This document shows positions 1 through 8,181 of a stretch of DNA of 64,000 bases, piece by piece; position 1 is the stretch's first letter, and every line of letters starts with the position of its first letter. A program made the position numbers and the translations under genes. The DNA is from an uncultured Acetobacterium sp. (GTDB lineage: Bacteria > Bacillota > Clostridia > Eubacteriales > Eubacteriaceae). The stretch spans positions 682,001 to 746,000 of the forward strand of contig NZ_OY760905.1 in NCBI RefSeq assembly GCF_963664135.1, given 5' to 3'. Below the pieces are notes generated by a model. It saw only the letters and a program-made list of their open reading frames with translations, ran no database searches and was not told where the DNA came from.

Positions 1-397
1 GTTCGTGTCCGCCATCGCCGGCATTGATAATGGGCATTTCGTTGGCAAATTTTGAAACCAGTCGGGCTGTTCCTTCCCGGGGATGCCGGATTACCGCAAT
101 GTCGGAATAACATTCGATGGTCCGGATGGTATCCCCCAGGCTTTCACCTTTGGAAACTGATGAGTTATTGGGATCATCAAATCCGATGATTTCTCCGCCA
201 AGTCGAAGCATGGCTGCTTCAAAACTGAACCGTGTCCGTGTGGAAGGCTCATAAAAAAGGCTGGCTAATAATTTTCCCTTGCAAACCAAAGAATAACCCT
301 CGGGGTCTGCAATAATATTATCAGCCAGCTGCATAATCGATTCAATTTCGTCCAGTTGAAAGTCTCCAGGCTCGATTAAATGTCTTCCTTTTAACAT
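1..397 (-). CDS. pyrB: Aspartate carbamoyltransferase catalytic chain (partial)
   Basis: Cytosolic enzyme of de novo pyrimidine synthesis that joins carbamoyl phosphate to aspartate. Only the first 132 codons are in the window; the rest lies beyond base 1. The visible part carries the carbamoyl-phosphate loop [20 protein letters not shown], followed by the [12 protein letters not shown] and [11 protein letters not shown] segments typical of the carbamoyltransferase family. PyrB is preferred over ornithine carbamoyltransferase because of the LRLGG and [12 protein letters not shown] wording. The start is ATG at 395-397 with TAGGAGGAAC just upstream. A promoter and an intrinsic-terminator-like hairpin lie in the leader, which suggests control by attenuation, as is usual for Firmicute pyr genes. 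Confidence 0.9.
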   Translation of the reverse strand, partial: MLKGRHLIEPGDFQLDEIESIMQLADNIIADPEGYSLVCKGKLLASLFYEPSTRTRFSFEAAMLRLGGEIIGFDDPNNSSVSKGESLGDTIRTIECYSDIAVIRHPREGTARLVSKFANEMPIINAGDGGHE

Positions 398-430
398 AAT
401 GTTCCTCCTATCTTAAACACAATTATGGGC

Positions 431-461
431 AAAAAACTAGCCGCTTTATAAAAATAGCGGC
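431..461 (-). terminator. Leader terminator/attenuator in front of pyrB
   Basis: On the minus strand GCCGCT pairs with AGCGGC across a 10-base loop and is followed by TAGTTTTTTG. It lies between the pyrB promoter (557-585) and the pyrB start (397), so it would stop transcription before the gene unless antiterminated. That placement fits an attenuator. A clear PyrR-binding loop was not found. Confidence 0.6.
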
Positions 462-556
462 ATACTTTCTAACAGGCAATTTTCCTCATTAAATGTATCG
501 TTCCTTTTGCACCTTGATGCCTCGCTTACAAAAAGCCTGCATACTTAATTACAATA

Positions 557-585
557 ATCATAATTTAATTAGCCTGAATTGTCAA
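557..585 (-). promoter_or_regulatory. Sigma-A type promoter for pyrB
   Basis: On the minus strand, TTGACA (580-585) and TATGAT (557-562) are separated by exactly 17 bases. The predicted leader is about 150 nt and contains the hairpin at 431-461. Confidence 0.75.
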
Positions 586-708
586 TGCTCTTTGCTTAAA
601 AGAAACCGTTATCTTAAGATATTATTTCATTTTCGGGGGTAAGTAATTGATATGTAACTGTGGGTACCCAGATTAGCACCATTTGAATTTTTGTTCATTG
701 AATTTATC

Positions 709-737
709 TGGAATTTCAACCCCGAAAATGGTATGAT
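709..737 (+). promoter_or_regulatory. Probable extended -10 promoter of the FAH-family gene
   Basis: TGGTATGAT at 729-737 is an extended -10 element. TGGAAT at 709-714, 17 bases upstream, is a weak -35. The start codon is only about 25 bases further on, giving a short leader that still includes the AAGGGAGG ribosome binding site at 747-754. Confidence 0.45.
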
Positions 738-762
738 ATTAAGAAAAAGGGAGGGATTTTAT

Positions 763-1656
763 ATGTATTTCGTAACTTATCAATACAACGCATTTAGTGA
801 AGGCGGCATTCTGACAGCAGATGAAACAAAGGTTTTGCCGATTACCACCATCGGAAAGCTGATGGGTCTCAAATTCCCCGAGCGTCTCATCGACTTTATT
901 CCACTGGCTACTGATGAACTGCTGGCAGACATGAAAAAAGTCATGGATGAGCACTCTAATCTCGGCATTAATCTGAGCCTGGTTAAACTGCTGGCACCCA
1001 TACCCAAGCCCCCAAGAAATATCTTCTGTCTGGGTAAAAACTATGCTGACCACGCCAAAGAGATTAAAAATATCCCGACCATGGGAGACGTACCGGAAAA
1101 CCCCATTTATTTTTCCAAACTTCCTACCTCGGTTACCGGACCGGACACTGTCATTCTATCCCATGCCAAAGCCACCAAACAAATCGATTACGAAGTTGAG
1201 TTGGCGATTGTTATTGGCAAAAAAGGTTCTGATATCTCAAAAGAAGACGCGGAAGATTACATTTTCGGATACACCATTGCCAACGACATCACTGCCCGGG
1301 ATCTCCAGAAAAAGCATTCCCAATGGTACAAAGGCAAATCGCTGGACACTTTCTGTCCGCTGGGTCCGAGAATCCTCCATAAAAATGATTTAAGAATCCC
1401 CTTTAACCTGGATATTACCTGTCGCGTCAACGGTGAAGTCCGGCAGCACTCCAATACTGGTCGGATGATCTTTGACATTCCTTCTATCATCAGCGACCTG
1501 TCCCAGGGTATGACGCTGCTGCCAGGAGATATCATTCTGACAGGAACCCCAGCAGGTGTCGGCTTTGCGCTTGATCCGCCGCAGTTTTTACAACATGGTG
1601 ACGTAATTGAAGCCGCCATTGAAAAAATCGGTATCCTAAAAAACACAATTGAATAA
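763..1656 (+). CDS. Fumarylacetoacetate hydrolase family protein
   Basis: Cytosolic protein of about 297 residues from the FAH / 2-hydroxyhepta-2,4-diene-1,7-dioate isomerase / acylpyruvase family, whose members cleave or isomerise 2,4-dioxo or 2-hydroxy acids with a bound divalent metal. Family motifs are NIFCLGKNYADHAKEI near residue 85, PIYFSKLPTSVTGP, the metal-binding DYEVELAIVIGKKG segment, GYTIANDITARDLQ, and the C-terminal GDIILTGTPAGVGF. Metal ligands are expected to be the glutamates of DYEVELA and an aspartate further on. ATG 763 is preferred over an in-frame start at 691 because AAGGGAGG precedes it. The physiological substrate cannot be read from the sequence. It stands alone and converges with the ABC operon downstream. 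Confidence 0.85.
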   Translation: MYFVTYQYNAFSEGGILTADETKVLPITTIGKLMGLKFPERLIDFIPLATDELLADMKKVMDEHSNLGINLSLVKLLAPIPKPPRNIFCLGKNYADHAKEIKNIPTMGDVPENPIYFSKLPTSVTGPDTVILSHAKATKQIDYEVELAIVIGKKGSDISKEDAEDYIFGYTIANDITARDLQKKHSQWYKGKSLDTFCPLGPRILHKNDLRIPFNLDITCRVNGEVRQHSNTGRMIFDIPSIISDLSQGMTLLPGDIILTGTPAGVGFALDPPQFLQHGDVIEAAIEKIGILKNTIE

Positions 1657-1681
1657 CACAATCGAGTAAAACCAAAGCAAA

Positions 1682-1724
1682 GCCAGCAACGCCCTAATGT
1701 TAGTATCTTTAGGACATTGCTGGC
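1682..1724. terminator. Bidirectional hairpin between FAH gene and ABC permease
   Basis: GCCAGCAA pairs with TTGCTGGC, with an extended CCTAA/TTAGG inner stem. The U-tracts on both sides are weak. It sits between converging genes. Confidence 0.5.
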
Positions 1725-1744
1725 TTATTAATTAGAAAACAAAC

Positions 1745-2545
1745 TTATACCGGCAGGCGTTTTAGACTGAATACCCCTACTGATGCTATAAACAACAGTA
1801 AAATAAACATCGCAAAACCACCGCTAATCAAAGTGATACTACTTTGTCCATTGACAATAGCAAGTCCGTCAAAAGTATTATATAAAGAAAACTTTCCTAA
1901 AAAGGCCGTCTTCTCAGAAAGCTTGCTGAGTGTATTGAGCAAGAAAAAAACAATCGGGAGCAAAGCTCCAAAGAACAGTGCGGGTTTGGTACTGTTAAAC
2001 AGACAGGAAAAGAAAAAACAGAACATCCCAATCGTCATAGTCATCAGACACGCACCGATATTTAATTTTAAAAATACTTTTTCATCCAGCATTCCCGGGA
2101 AAAAATGTTGACTCATCCCATACCCTACCAGAAAAAGCACCGTAAACAGAACGGCAATGGAAGCCAGCAGATAAATTCCCTGGGTGACAATGATTTTAAT
2201 CCGACTATTGGGGGTACTCAATAAGCTGATAAAGGATCCTTCGTAAACCCATTTTGCCACCAGTCGATTGGCCAGAATAATGCAGTAAACCATCGGGAAA
2301 AGATAAATCAGAAACCCATAAAACATACTGGCAATAAATCCAGTGAGGCCACTGTCAATTGTGCCAAAGCCCATAGCGTTTACCAGGGTTACCGGCAGAA
2401 TTGACAACATATCCACCAATGCGCCAATCCCGTTCGGGTCATACATATAGATAATAACAGCCAGATAAATGGACATCAATGCCACAAAAAGAAGAAGCAG
2501 AAAGGTATTGTTTTTCATGTTTTTCAGAAACAAAGGAATACTCAT
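1745..2545 (-). CDS. ABC-2 type transporter permease
   Basis: Integral membrane subunit of 266 residues with about six hydrophobic helices, for example residues 14-34, 60-82, 111-132 and the last 20 residues before the KRLPV end. It resembles permeases that pair with CcmA-type ATPases. The start codon overlaps the stop of the ATPase gene (ATGA, 4 bases), so the two are translationally coupled and should form one exporter. The substrate is unknown. No catalytic motif is expected in this subunit. Confidence 0.8.
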   Translation of the reverse strand: MSIPLFLKNMKNNTFLLLLFVALMSIYLAVIIYMYDPNGIGALVDMLSILPVTLVNAMGFGTIDSGLTGFIASMFYGFLIYLFPMVYCIILANRLVAKWVYEGSFISLLSTPNSRIKIIVTQGIYLLASIAVLFTVLFLVGYGMSQHFFPGMLDEKVFLKLNIGACLMTMTIGMFCFFFSCLFNSTKPALFFGALLPIVFFLLNTLSKLSEKTAFLGKFSLYNTFDGLAIVNGQSSITLISGGFAMFILLLFIASVGVFSLKRLPV

Positions 2546-3558
2546 GCTTTTTTTACCTCCATGGCTTTTTCCGCACTATCCGCATTTTCTTGCGGTTTCA
2601 GGTCTTTCTCTCTGACTACTTTTATTTTTTCGTCTTTATTTTGCACAGCTTTTTTAATCTCTTTATGTTTAATTTCTTTGTGATAATGCTGTTGGAAGAT
2701 TTCTTCCAACGATTGGGTTTTTGAATTAAACACCAACACCTTTTCATGAGATAAAACCTTTAAGAGCACGTCAATCCGGTCTCCCTGTGAAAAGATTTCG
2801 AAGTCACTTTGTGAAAACTGGTGATAACCGAAACCATATTTTTTAATTTGTTCCAGATTGGGCGGTGCTGCAAATTTAACCAGATAAGCTTTGGTTTCTT
2901 GAGCTCGCAGACTGACGATATCGGTATCTTCAACCAGATGTCCTTCTTTAAGGACTCCGACCCGGTCGCAGGTTCGTTCCACTTCTTCAAATTTGTGCGT
3001 CGCTAACAACACTGTTTTTCCCCGTCTTTTTTCTTCCAGAATGAGATCCAGAAGCCGGGACTGCATCAGCGGATCCAGTCCGCTGGTGGGTTCATCCAGC
3101 ACCAGAATTTGGGGATCATGCATCAAGGCCGTCACAATGGCAAGCCTCTTTTTCATACCATTTGACATATTTTCGATTTTGCCCCGGGTATCCACTTCAA
3201 AGCGCTCGATTAACTCGTCTCTGACTTTTGTATCTTTTGCTCCGAAGGACCCGCGCATTTGTCTGATAAAATTGAGATACTCTTTCACCCGCATGTTTTC
3301 AAAGAGGGCCACATCCTCAGGGACATAACCCAGATGCTTTTGGATCGCCGATGCTCTGCTAAAACAGTTTAGTCCGTCGATGGTGGCGCTCCCCCGACCA
3401 GCCCGGATAAACCCCATAAGCATCCGAATGGTTGTCGTTTTTCCAGCATCATTTGGTCCGACATAACCAAACACCTCACCTTTGCCAACCTTTAAATTCA
3501 AGTCAAAAATCCCCTTAGTACTTGAATATTTAAGGGTGACATCCTTTATTTCAATCAT
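2542..3558 (-). CDS. ABC transporter ATP-binding protein with long charged tail
   Basis: ATPase subunit of the exporter, 338 residues. Walker A is GPNDAGKTT (Asp replaces the usual Gly of GPNGAGKTT) near residue 35, the signature is MSNGMKKRLAIVTAL, Walker B is ILVLDEPTSGLD, and the switch is ATHKFEEVERTCDRV. The family's usual ABC domain ends near residue 230-300. Here about 50 extra C-terminal residues are almost all Lys, Glu, Asp and Gln and probably form an exposed helix or coiled coil. The gene starts 27 bases after rsmA on the same strand, so rsmA and the transporter probably share a transcript. Confidence 0.85.
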   Translation of the reverse strand: MIEIKDVTLKYSSTKGIFDLNLKVGKGEVFGYVGPNDAGKTTTIRMLMGFIRAGRGSATIDGLNCFSRASAIQKHLGYVPEDVALFENMRVKEYLNFIRQMRGSFGAKDTKVRDELIERFEVDTRGKIENMSNGMKKRLAIVTALMHDPQILVLDEPTSGLDPLMQSRLLDLILEEKRRGKTVLLATHKFEEVERTCDRVGVLKEGHLVEDTDIVSLRAQETKAYLVKFAAPPNLEQIKKYGFGYHQFSQSDFEIFSQGDRIDVLLKVLSHEKVLVFNSKTQSLEEIFQQHYHKEIKHKEIKKAVQNKDEKIKVVREKDLKPQENADSAEKAMEVKKA

Positions 3559-3585
3559 TCTTTATCTCCTTACAACAAATTAGCG

Positions 3586-4470
3586 TTATTTGATGGGATC
3601 TCCAGCTTTATCCATTCGCTGATTCAACGCATTGGCAATGCGACCGAAGTCGGATCCAGTGAGGGTCTCCCCTCGGATACCAGGTGGTATTTCACAGGCT
3701 TCCAAAACCGCGAGTAGTACTTCTTTATCAAATGGGGTATTCATCATCAGCCCATTGATCAGGGTTTTTCGTCGGTTCAGAAAACTAGCTTTGACAACCG
3801 ATAAAAACAATTCTTTATTTTCAAGTTCGATTCTTGGTGTGGCCAGTTTTTTCAACGTCACCACGATGGAATCTACCTTTGGTTTAGGGATAAACACATG
3901 CGCAGGCACCTCAAAATCGATGGAAATGTCAGCATAAAATTGAGCGACGATACTCAGAGATCCATAGGCTTTTGTCCCGGGAACCCCGCACAAACGCTCC
4001 CCCACCTCTTTTTGTATTAAAAAGGTCATGCTTTCAACTGGCAGATCGGATTCCAAAAAACCCATAATGATGGGGGTTGTTATATAATAAGGTAAATTTG
4101 CCACAATTTTAAGTGGCATGTTTGATAGATCATCTGCTAATATTTCTTTAACATTCGTTTTTAAAATATCGCCCTGAATAACTGTGACATTATCGCATTC
4201 TTTCAGTGTTTCATGCAGAACCGGGATGAGTTTTTTATCAATTTCAACGGTGATCACCTTTCCGGCATGATCGCTGAGTGCCTGGGTCATCGTCCCAATC
4301 CCTGGTCCTATTTCTAAAACCAGATCGCCTTCTCCGACGTCCCCGGCTTTTACTATTTTTTGGACAATATTTTCATCAATTAAAAAATTTTGTCCAAACC
4401 GTTTATTGAAGTGGAGATCATATTTTTTTAGGATTGTTTCAATAACCCTTGGTGATGTTAATTTTTCCAT
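3586..4470 (-). CDS. rsmA: 16S rRNA dimethyladenosine transferase
   Basis: KsgA/RsmA dimethylates the two adjacent adenines of helix 45 of 16S rRNA with S-adenosylmethionine during 30S maturation. The 294 residues match the family length. Motifs are the N-terminal FGQNFLIDENIVQKIV, the SAM loop VLEIGPGIGTMTQAL near residue 52, and the catalytic NLPYYITTPI (NLPY) near residue 124. The C-terminal lobe has the FLNRRKTL segment. The start ATG 4468-4470 is preceded by AAAGGAA. It is the first gene of a probable three-gene operon with the ABC exporter downstream. Confidence 0.95.
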   Translation of the reverse strand: MEKLTSPRVIETILKKYDLHFNKRFGQNFLIDENIVQKIVKAGDVGEGDLVLEIGPGIGTMTQALSDHAGKVITVEIDKKLIPVLHETLKECDNVTVIQGDILKTNVKEILADDLSNMPLKIVANLPYYITTPIIMGFLESDLPVESMTFLIQKEVGERLCGVPGTKAYGSLSIVAQFYADISIDFEVPAHVFIPKPKVDSIVVTLKKLATPRIELENKELFLSVVKASFLNRRKTLINGLMMNTPFDKEVLLAVLEACEIPPGIRGETLTGSDFGRIANALNQRMDKAGDPIK

Positions 4471-4501
4471 TCATTTCCTTTCATTTTACAACTATTTACG
4501 C

Positions 4502-4507
4502 ATTATA
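4502..4507 (-). promoter_or_regulatory. Likely -10 box for the rsmA operon
   Basis: TATAAT on the minus strand, 32 bases upstream of the rsmA start. No good -35 box sits at the proper distance (TTGTGA is about 20 bases away). Confidence 0.4.
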
Positions 4508-5285
4508 AGAGACTCCAGAGATTTCGTTCACAATTTAACTATTATACACTTTATTTAATCCCACGTGAAGACTTTATCACTAATTCACTGCTGAAAGACC
4601 TGACCTTCTCGATTTTTATGATTAATTTCGATAATTACATTCATTATAACGTCTAATGATTCTTTTCGCAATTATTTCGAATTTGATGATCCTCAAATTT
4701 ATGCGTTTTTCATCAAAATATGATAACTGCTGCTAGAATTTGAATAGAAAGAATCTTTTTTTAAACTATTTTCATAATCCTCTTATTCAATCAACCTTTA
4801 ACCTAACGTTTTTAAATTGCTCACAATGCTTCAACGACATATCAAAAACTCGTCAACAGGCAACTTTCCTGAAACGCCTAAAAATTTTTAGTTTATTAAT
4901 TAAAAAATCAATGGCATTCATCGAACATAGAAAACGCCATCATAACTCATCTCTGGATATCAGTTTTACTTATTGGTAAGTTAGTTCATATTAGCTTAAA
5001 CGTAAATTAATTATATATTTTTAAGATTACTTCTAAAATTATTGAATCGATGGTAAAGACAATGTTTATATTTCCTTTTGTCAAGCCGTTTTTCTATCTT
5101 TCAAAAATAAACTGTTCAATAAATTTCTACTTATTTCTTAAATGAATTTAACCGCAGACTTGCAAAATCTCCGGGTCTATTGTATTATACGCATTGCTAA
5201 TTTGTAAATAAATTGCAACAACCAATGATGCATTTAAGTCACAGACATCACCGTGACACCATCATGTATTGACAACGGAGGTCAA
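4508..5285. other. Long AT-rich intergenic region, no gene recognised
   Basis: About 780 bases between divergent genes. I found no protein with a ribosome binding site, no tRNA-like fold and no repeat. A 79-codon open frame at 4740-4979 has no ribosome binding site and a composition like noncoding DNA. The region probably holds the promoter of the secreted CHAP protein and possibly an unrecognised RNA. Confidence 0.5.
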
Positions 5286-6230
5286 ATGAAGAAAAATTTA
5301 ATAAAAAGTGCCTGTGTGAGTCTTGCCTTTGTTTTCTGTCTGGGTGTGGTACCCGGACCGGTTATGGCAGAAGAACAAACGGTGGACGTAACACAAATTG
5401 CCCAAGCTGTTGAAACTGCACAAGCGGAATCAGCTGCTCCCCTGCCAAATTTATTTTCAGCACGAACCACTGCACCTGGTTCAGATAATGCCTATTTTTT
5501 TGCTGATAATCCTTATGCCCAAGGCGGTTATGGTATGCCGAACTGCACTGCCTATGCCTTTGGTCGAGCTTATGAAATTTTAGGGACCAAACCTAATTTG
5601 TGTATGGGCAATGCCAATTCCTGGTGGGCTTATAACCAGAGTACCGGTTATTATCCATCCGGTTCCACTCCCAAACTCGGCGCCGTTATCTGTTGGGGCG
5701 GCAGTTCTGACGGACATGTGGCGATTGTTGAAGCCATCAATGGCAACACGGTCACCCTTTCTGAATCAACCTATAGCGGTATCTTTTTCCAGAACTACAC
5801 CTATACCATGGGTGCTGAAGATTCAACCTCTGTCGGCGGATTCCAAGGTTATATCTACATCGGCGATTATATCGATGCTGCATCCGATACAACTGCTCCA
5901 ACATTATCAGATGTCCTTGTCACCGATTATGAAAACCAGGGAATTCGGGTTACTGCACTGGTTTCGGATGATTTAAGCGGTGTTGAACGGGTATTTTTTC
6001 CAGTCTGGACCGAAAATGGTGGTCAGGACGATCTAATCTGGCATGAAGGAACTGTTGAAGGGAACGTGGCCAGCTGTTTTATTCCATACAGTGATCACAA
6101 CAACGAACTTGGCAACTATAATGTTCACGTTTATGCCTATGACAAAGCCGGCTTATTCAGTATGATTGGTACCTCAATCACAAGAGCCGACACCTTTACC
6201 AGCCTGGGTGAAATTAGTTTAAAAAGCTAG
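5286..6230 (+). CDS. Secreted CHAP-domain cell wall hydrolase with Bsp-like domain
   Basis: Exported protein of 314 residues. A signal peptide (basic MKKNLIKS, hydrophobic stretch, VMA cleavage near residue 27) is followed by a short linker and a CHAP domain. The likely catalytic Cys is in PNCTAYAFGRA (about residue 87) and the His in DGHVAIVEAI (about residue 143), with ESTY supplying the third polar residue. CHAP enzymes are peptidoglycan amidases or endopeptidases. The C-terminal 100 residues (DVLVTDYENQGIRVTALVSD to YAYDKAG) resemble the GBS Bsp-like/Ig-type wall-binding repeat. ATG 5286 is chosen because GGAGG lies at 5277-5281; an upstream GTG at 5253 has no site. Role in wall turnover is inferred. 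Confidence 0.85.
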   Translation: MKKNLIKSACVSLAFVFCLGVVPGPVMAEEQTVDVTQIAQAVETAQAESAAPLPNLFSARTTAPGSDNAYFFADNPYAQGGYGMPNCTAYAFGRAYEILGTKPNLCMGNANSWWAYNQSTGYYPSGSTPKLGAVICWGGSSDGHVAIVEAINGNTVTLSESTYSGIFFQNYTYTMGAEDSTSVGGFQGYIYIGDYIDAASDTTAPTLSDVLVTDYENQGIRVTALVSDDLSGVERVFFPVWTENGGQDDLIWHEGTVEGNVASCFIPYSDHNNELGNYNVHVYAYDKAGLFSMIGTSITRADTFTSLGEISLKS

Positions 6231-6250
6231 CTTATTGATGTAAAACAAAA

Positions 6251-6301
6251 AGTCTTCCAGACTAGTGGTTCAACACGAACCACTACTGGAAGACTTTTTT
6301 G
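6251..6301 (+). terminator. Strong intrinsic terminator after the CHAP gene
   Basis: AGTCTTCCAG pairs with CTGGAAGACT, with an inner AGTGGTT/AACCACT stem, and is followed by six Ts. It can serve both the CHAP gene and the converging GGDEF gene. Confidence 0.85.
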
Positions 6302-6353
6302 TGACTTCTGTTGACGAAGGAACGTCTGTACTCCTCTCATAATTCCTTCATCA

Positions 6354-7976
6354 TCAAATCATCCGCACCTGGTTTCTGCCATGATGCTTGGCAGCATAAA
6401 GAGCCTGATCAGCTCGGGAGATAATCGTCCCTGCGGCACTATCGCCGCGATAGACTGATACCCCCAGACTACCTGTGATCTTTTCCGGATGGGAAAAATG
6501 CGTGGCACTGATCCGCATTCTGATTTTTTCCGCCAACAGCATTGCTCCGGCTTCATTTGTATCAGGGAGGATAAAAATAAATTCTTCACCGCCCCATCTG
6601 CCGACAATATCGGTGGCCCGGATGCTCTTTTTAAAAGCATCCGCCAGCTCTTTTAAGATGACATCACCAGCCTGATGTCCAAAAATATCATTGACCTGTT
6701 TAAAATGGTCGATATCCAGAAGAATCACAGCAAAAGGACTTTGCGTTCGCTTGGATCGTTTGAATTCTCTTTCAAGCGCATCATCCAATTTATAGCGGTT
6801 ATAAAGCTGAGTCAGTTTATCTGTTTCTGAAAGCTTGATGATTTCGTCCCGAAGTTTTACTTTTTCGGTAATATCCCGGGTCACTCCAAGGATCTCCTTA
6901 AACTGGTTTTGTTCGTCATAAATGCCAGACATAATCGTATCTGTAAAAATTGGGGTGCCATCCTTATGAAATTGTCGCTGTTCAAATTGAACCGCATCAA
7001 AATGCTGTCCGCTTTTTACCATGCGGTTAATAATCTCCAATGTTTTTTTCATTACCTTTAATGCATCCGGTAAAAAATAGTTGATTTCCTGATAATGATT
7101 TATGACTTCATCAACCGTATAACCGGTTATTTTTTCCACTGACGGGCTGATATAGGTGAATTCGCCCTTCAGATTTACCGTGGAAATAATGTCACCGGCG
7201 TTGTCAATTAAAAGGCGATGTCTTTCTTCACTCTCTCTCAGTTTCTTTTCCAGTTCTTTGATGGCGGTCACATCCCTGATCACTGTGAGCATAGATTCTG
7301 CTCCGCCAATGGTAATTATTTTTAATGAGATATTCCAGAAGAATTCTTCATTGAGCTTGTTTTTATAAGTAGTCTCGATATTTTTGTAGTATTTTCTCTG
7401 TTCAAATTCATCATAAGCATCATTAAACTCTGTATCACTCATCCCTAATTGCAAGATATTGACGTGCTGATTAATTACTTCTTCTTCGATTAATCCAGTT
7501 ATTTCTAAAAAAGTCTGATTAACTGCAATGACTTTCCGATCTTGCATACTAATAATGACGGTAGCATCAGGAATATTCCTAAAAATCATTTCGAAATTCT
7601 CATATGATTCTGTGAATTTTTTGATTGAGTGCTCAATTTGCTGATTCATACTGTCAAAAATATTGGAGAAGTCAAAAGACAGCTTATCACTAATCGATAA
7701 ACCTTGTGGAATAATATCATAGGCTTTCGATGCAAAGTATTTAAACTGCTTCTGAAAGCTTTCTATCGATTTTTCAACAATACCACTTCCATAAATATCG
7801 TGTGAAAGATTCCCTTTCCCTAATGCCAACGAAAAATCCCGAATTTCCCGCATCGCTTGGTCCAATTCCTGAAATTCATCATCTTCAACAAATTTTTCGG
7901 GTAGCGTGTCCAACTGCTCATCATTTATCAGGGCTTTAATATAATTCATCAGTGTTTTTGCATCTTCACTTATCAT
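6354..7976 (-). CDS. PAS-PAS-GGDEF sensor diguanylate cyclase
   Basis: Probable cytosolic signalling enzyme of 540 residues that makes cyclic di-GMP from GTP. Residues 1-125 are an unassigned helical region. Two PAS domains follow (about 130-240 and 250-375, the first including IPDATVIISMQDRKVIAVNQ), then a GGDEF domain. The active site reads RWGGEEF near residues 460-464, an active GGEEF form. RATD sits five residues upstream and is a product-inhibition I-site. No transmembrane helix is evident, so the signal is probably internal. ATG 7976 has GAGGATT upstream. It has no obvious operon partner. Confidence 0.9.
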   Translation of the reverse strand: MISEDAKTLMNYIKALINDEQLDTLPEKFVEDDEFQELDQAMREIRDFSLALGKGNLSHDIYGSGIVEKSIESFQKQFKYFASKAYDIIPQGLSISDKLSFDFSNIFDSMNQQIEHSIKKFTESYENFEMIFRNIPDATVIISMQDRKVIAVNQTFLEITGLIEEEVINQHVNILQLGMSDTEFNDAYDEFEQRKYYKNIETTYKNKLNEEFFWNISLKIITIGGAESMLTVIRDVTAIKELEKKLRESEERHRLLIDNAGDIISTVNLKGEFTYISPSVEKITGYTVDEVINHYQEINYFLPDALKVMKKTLEIINRMVKSGQHFDAVQFEQRQFHKDGTPIFTDTIMSGIYDEQNQFKEILGVTRDITEKVKLRDEIIKLSETDKLTQLYNRYKLDDALEREFKRSKRTQSPFAVILLDIDHFKQVNDIFGHQAGDVILKELADAFKKSIRATDIVGRWGGEEFIFILPDTNEAGAMLLAEKIRMRISATHFSHPEKITGSLGVSVYRGDSAAGTIISRADQALYAAKHHGRNQVRMI

Positions 7977-8141
7977 TATTAATCCTCTTGTTTCTTTAAT
8001 GGTTTGTCATATCCAAATAAGATAAAGCAATTGAAGTCATAAAGATCAATTTTTTCTTGCCTGATCAGAAATGATTTCTTCCGCTGGTGACTTCTACTTT
8101 GATACCCAGATGAAGGCCATAAAATTCAAATCCCTATAAAT

Positions 8142-8174
8142 AAAAAAACAACGATGCTGCCATCATTGTTTTTT
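8142..8174. terminator. Intrinsic terminator after the Tudor-like protein gene
   Basis: AAAAACAACGATG pairs with CATCATTGTTTTT across CTGC, with A and T runs on both sides, just past the end of the minus-strand gene at 8182. Confidence 0.7.
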
Positions 8175-8181
8175 CTGCATC

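Noticed and set aside
398-556. Clear PyrR RNA-binding site in the pyrB leader
   Set aside because: Only a loose match (GCGAGGCATCAAGG) was found, so only the terminator and promoter are annotated.
4740-4979. 79-codon open frame in the long intergenic region
   Set aside because: No ribosome binding site, no known motif, composition like the surrounding noncoding DNA.
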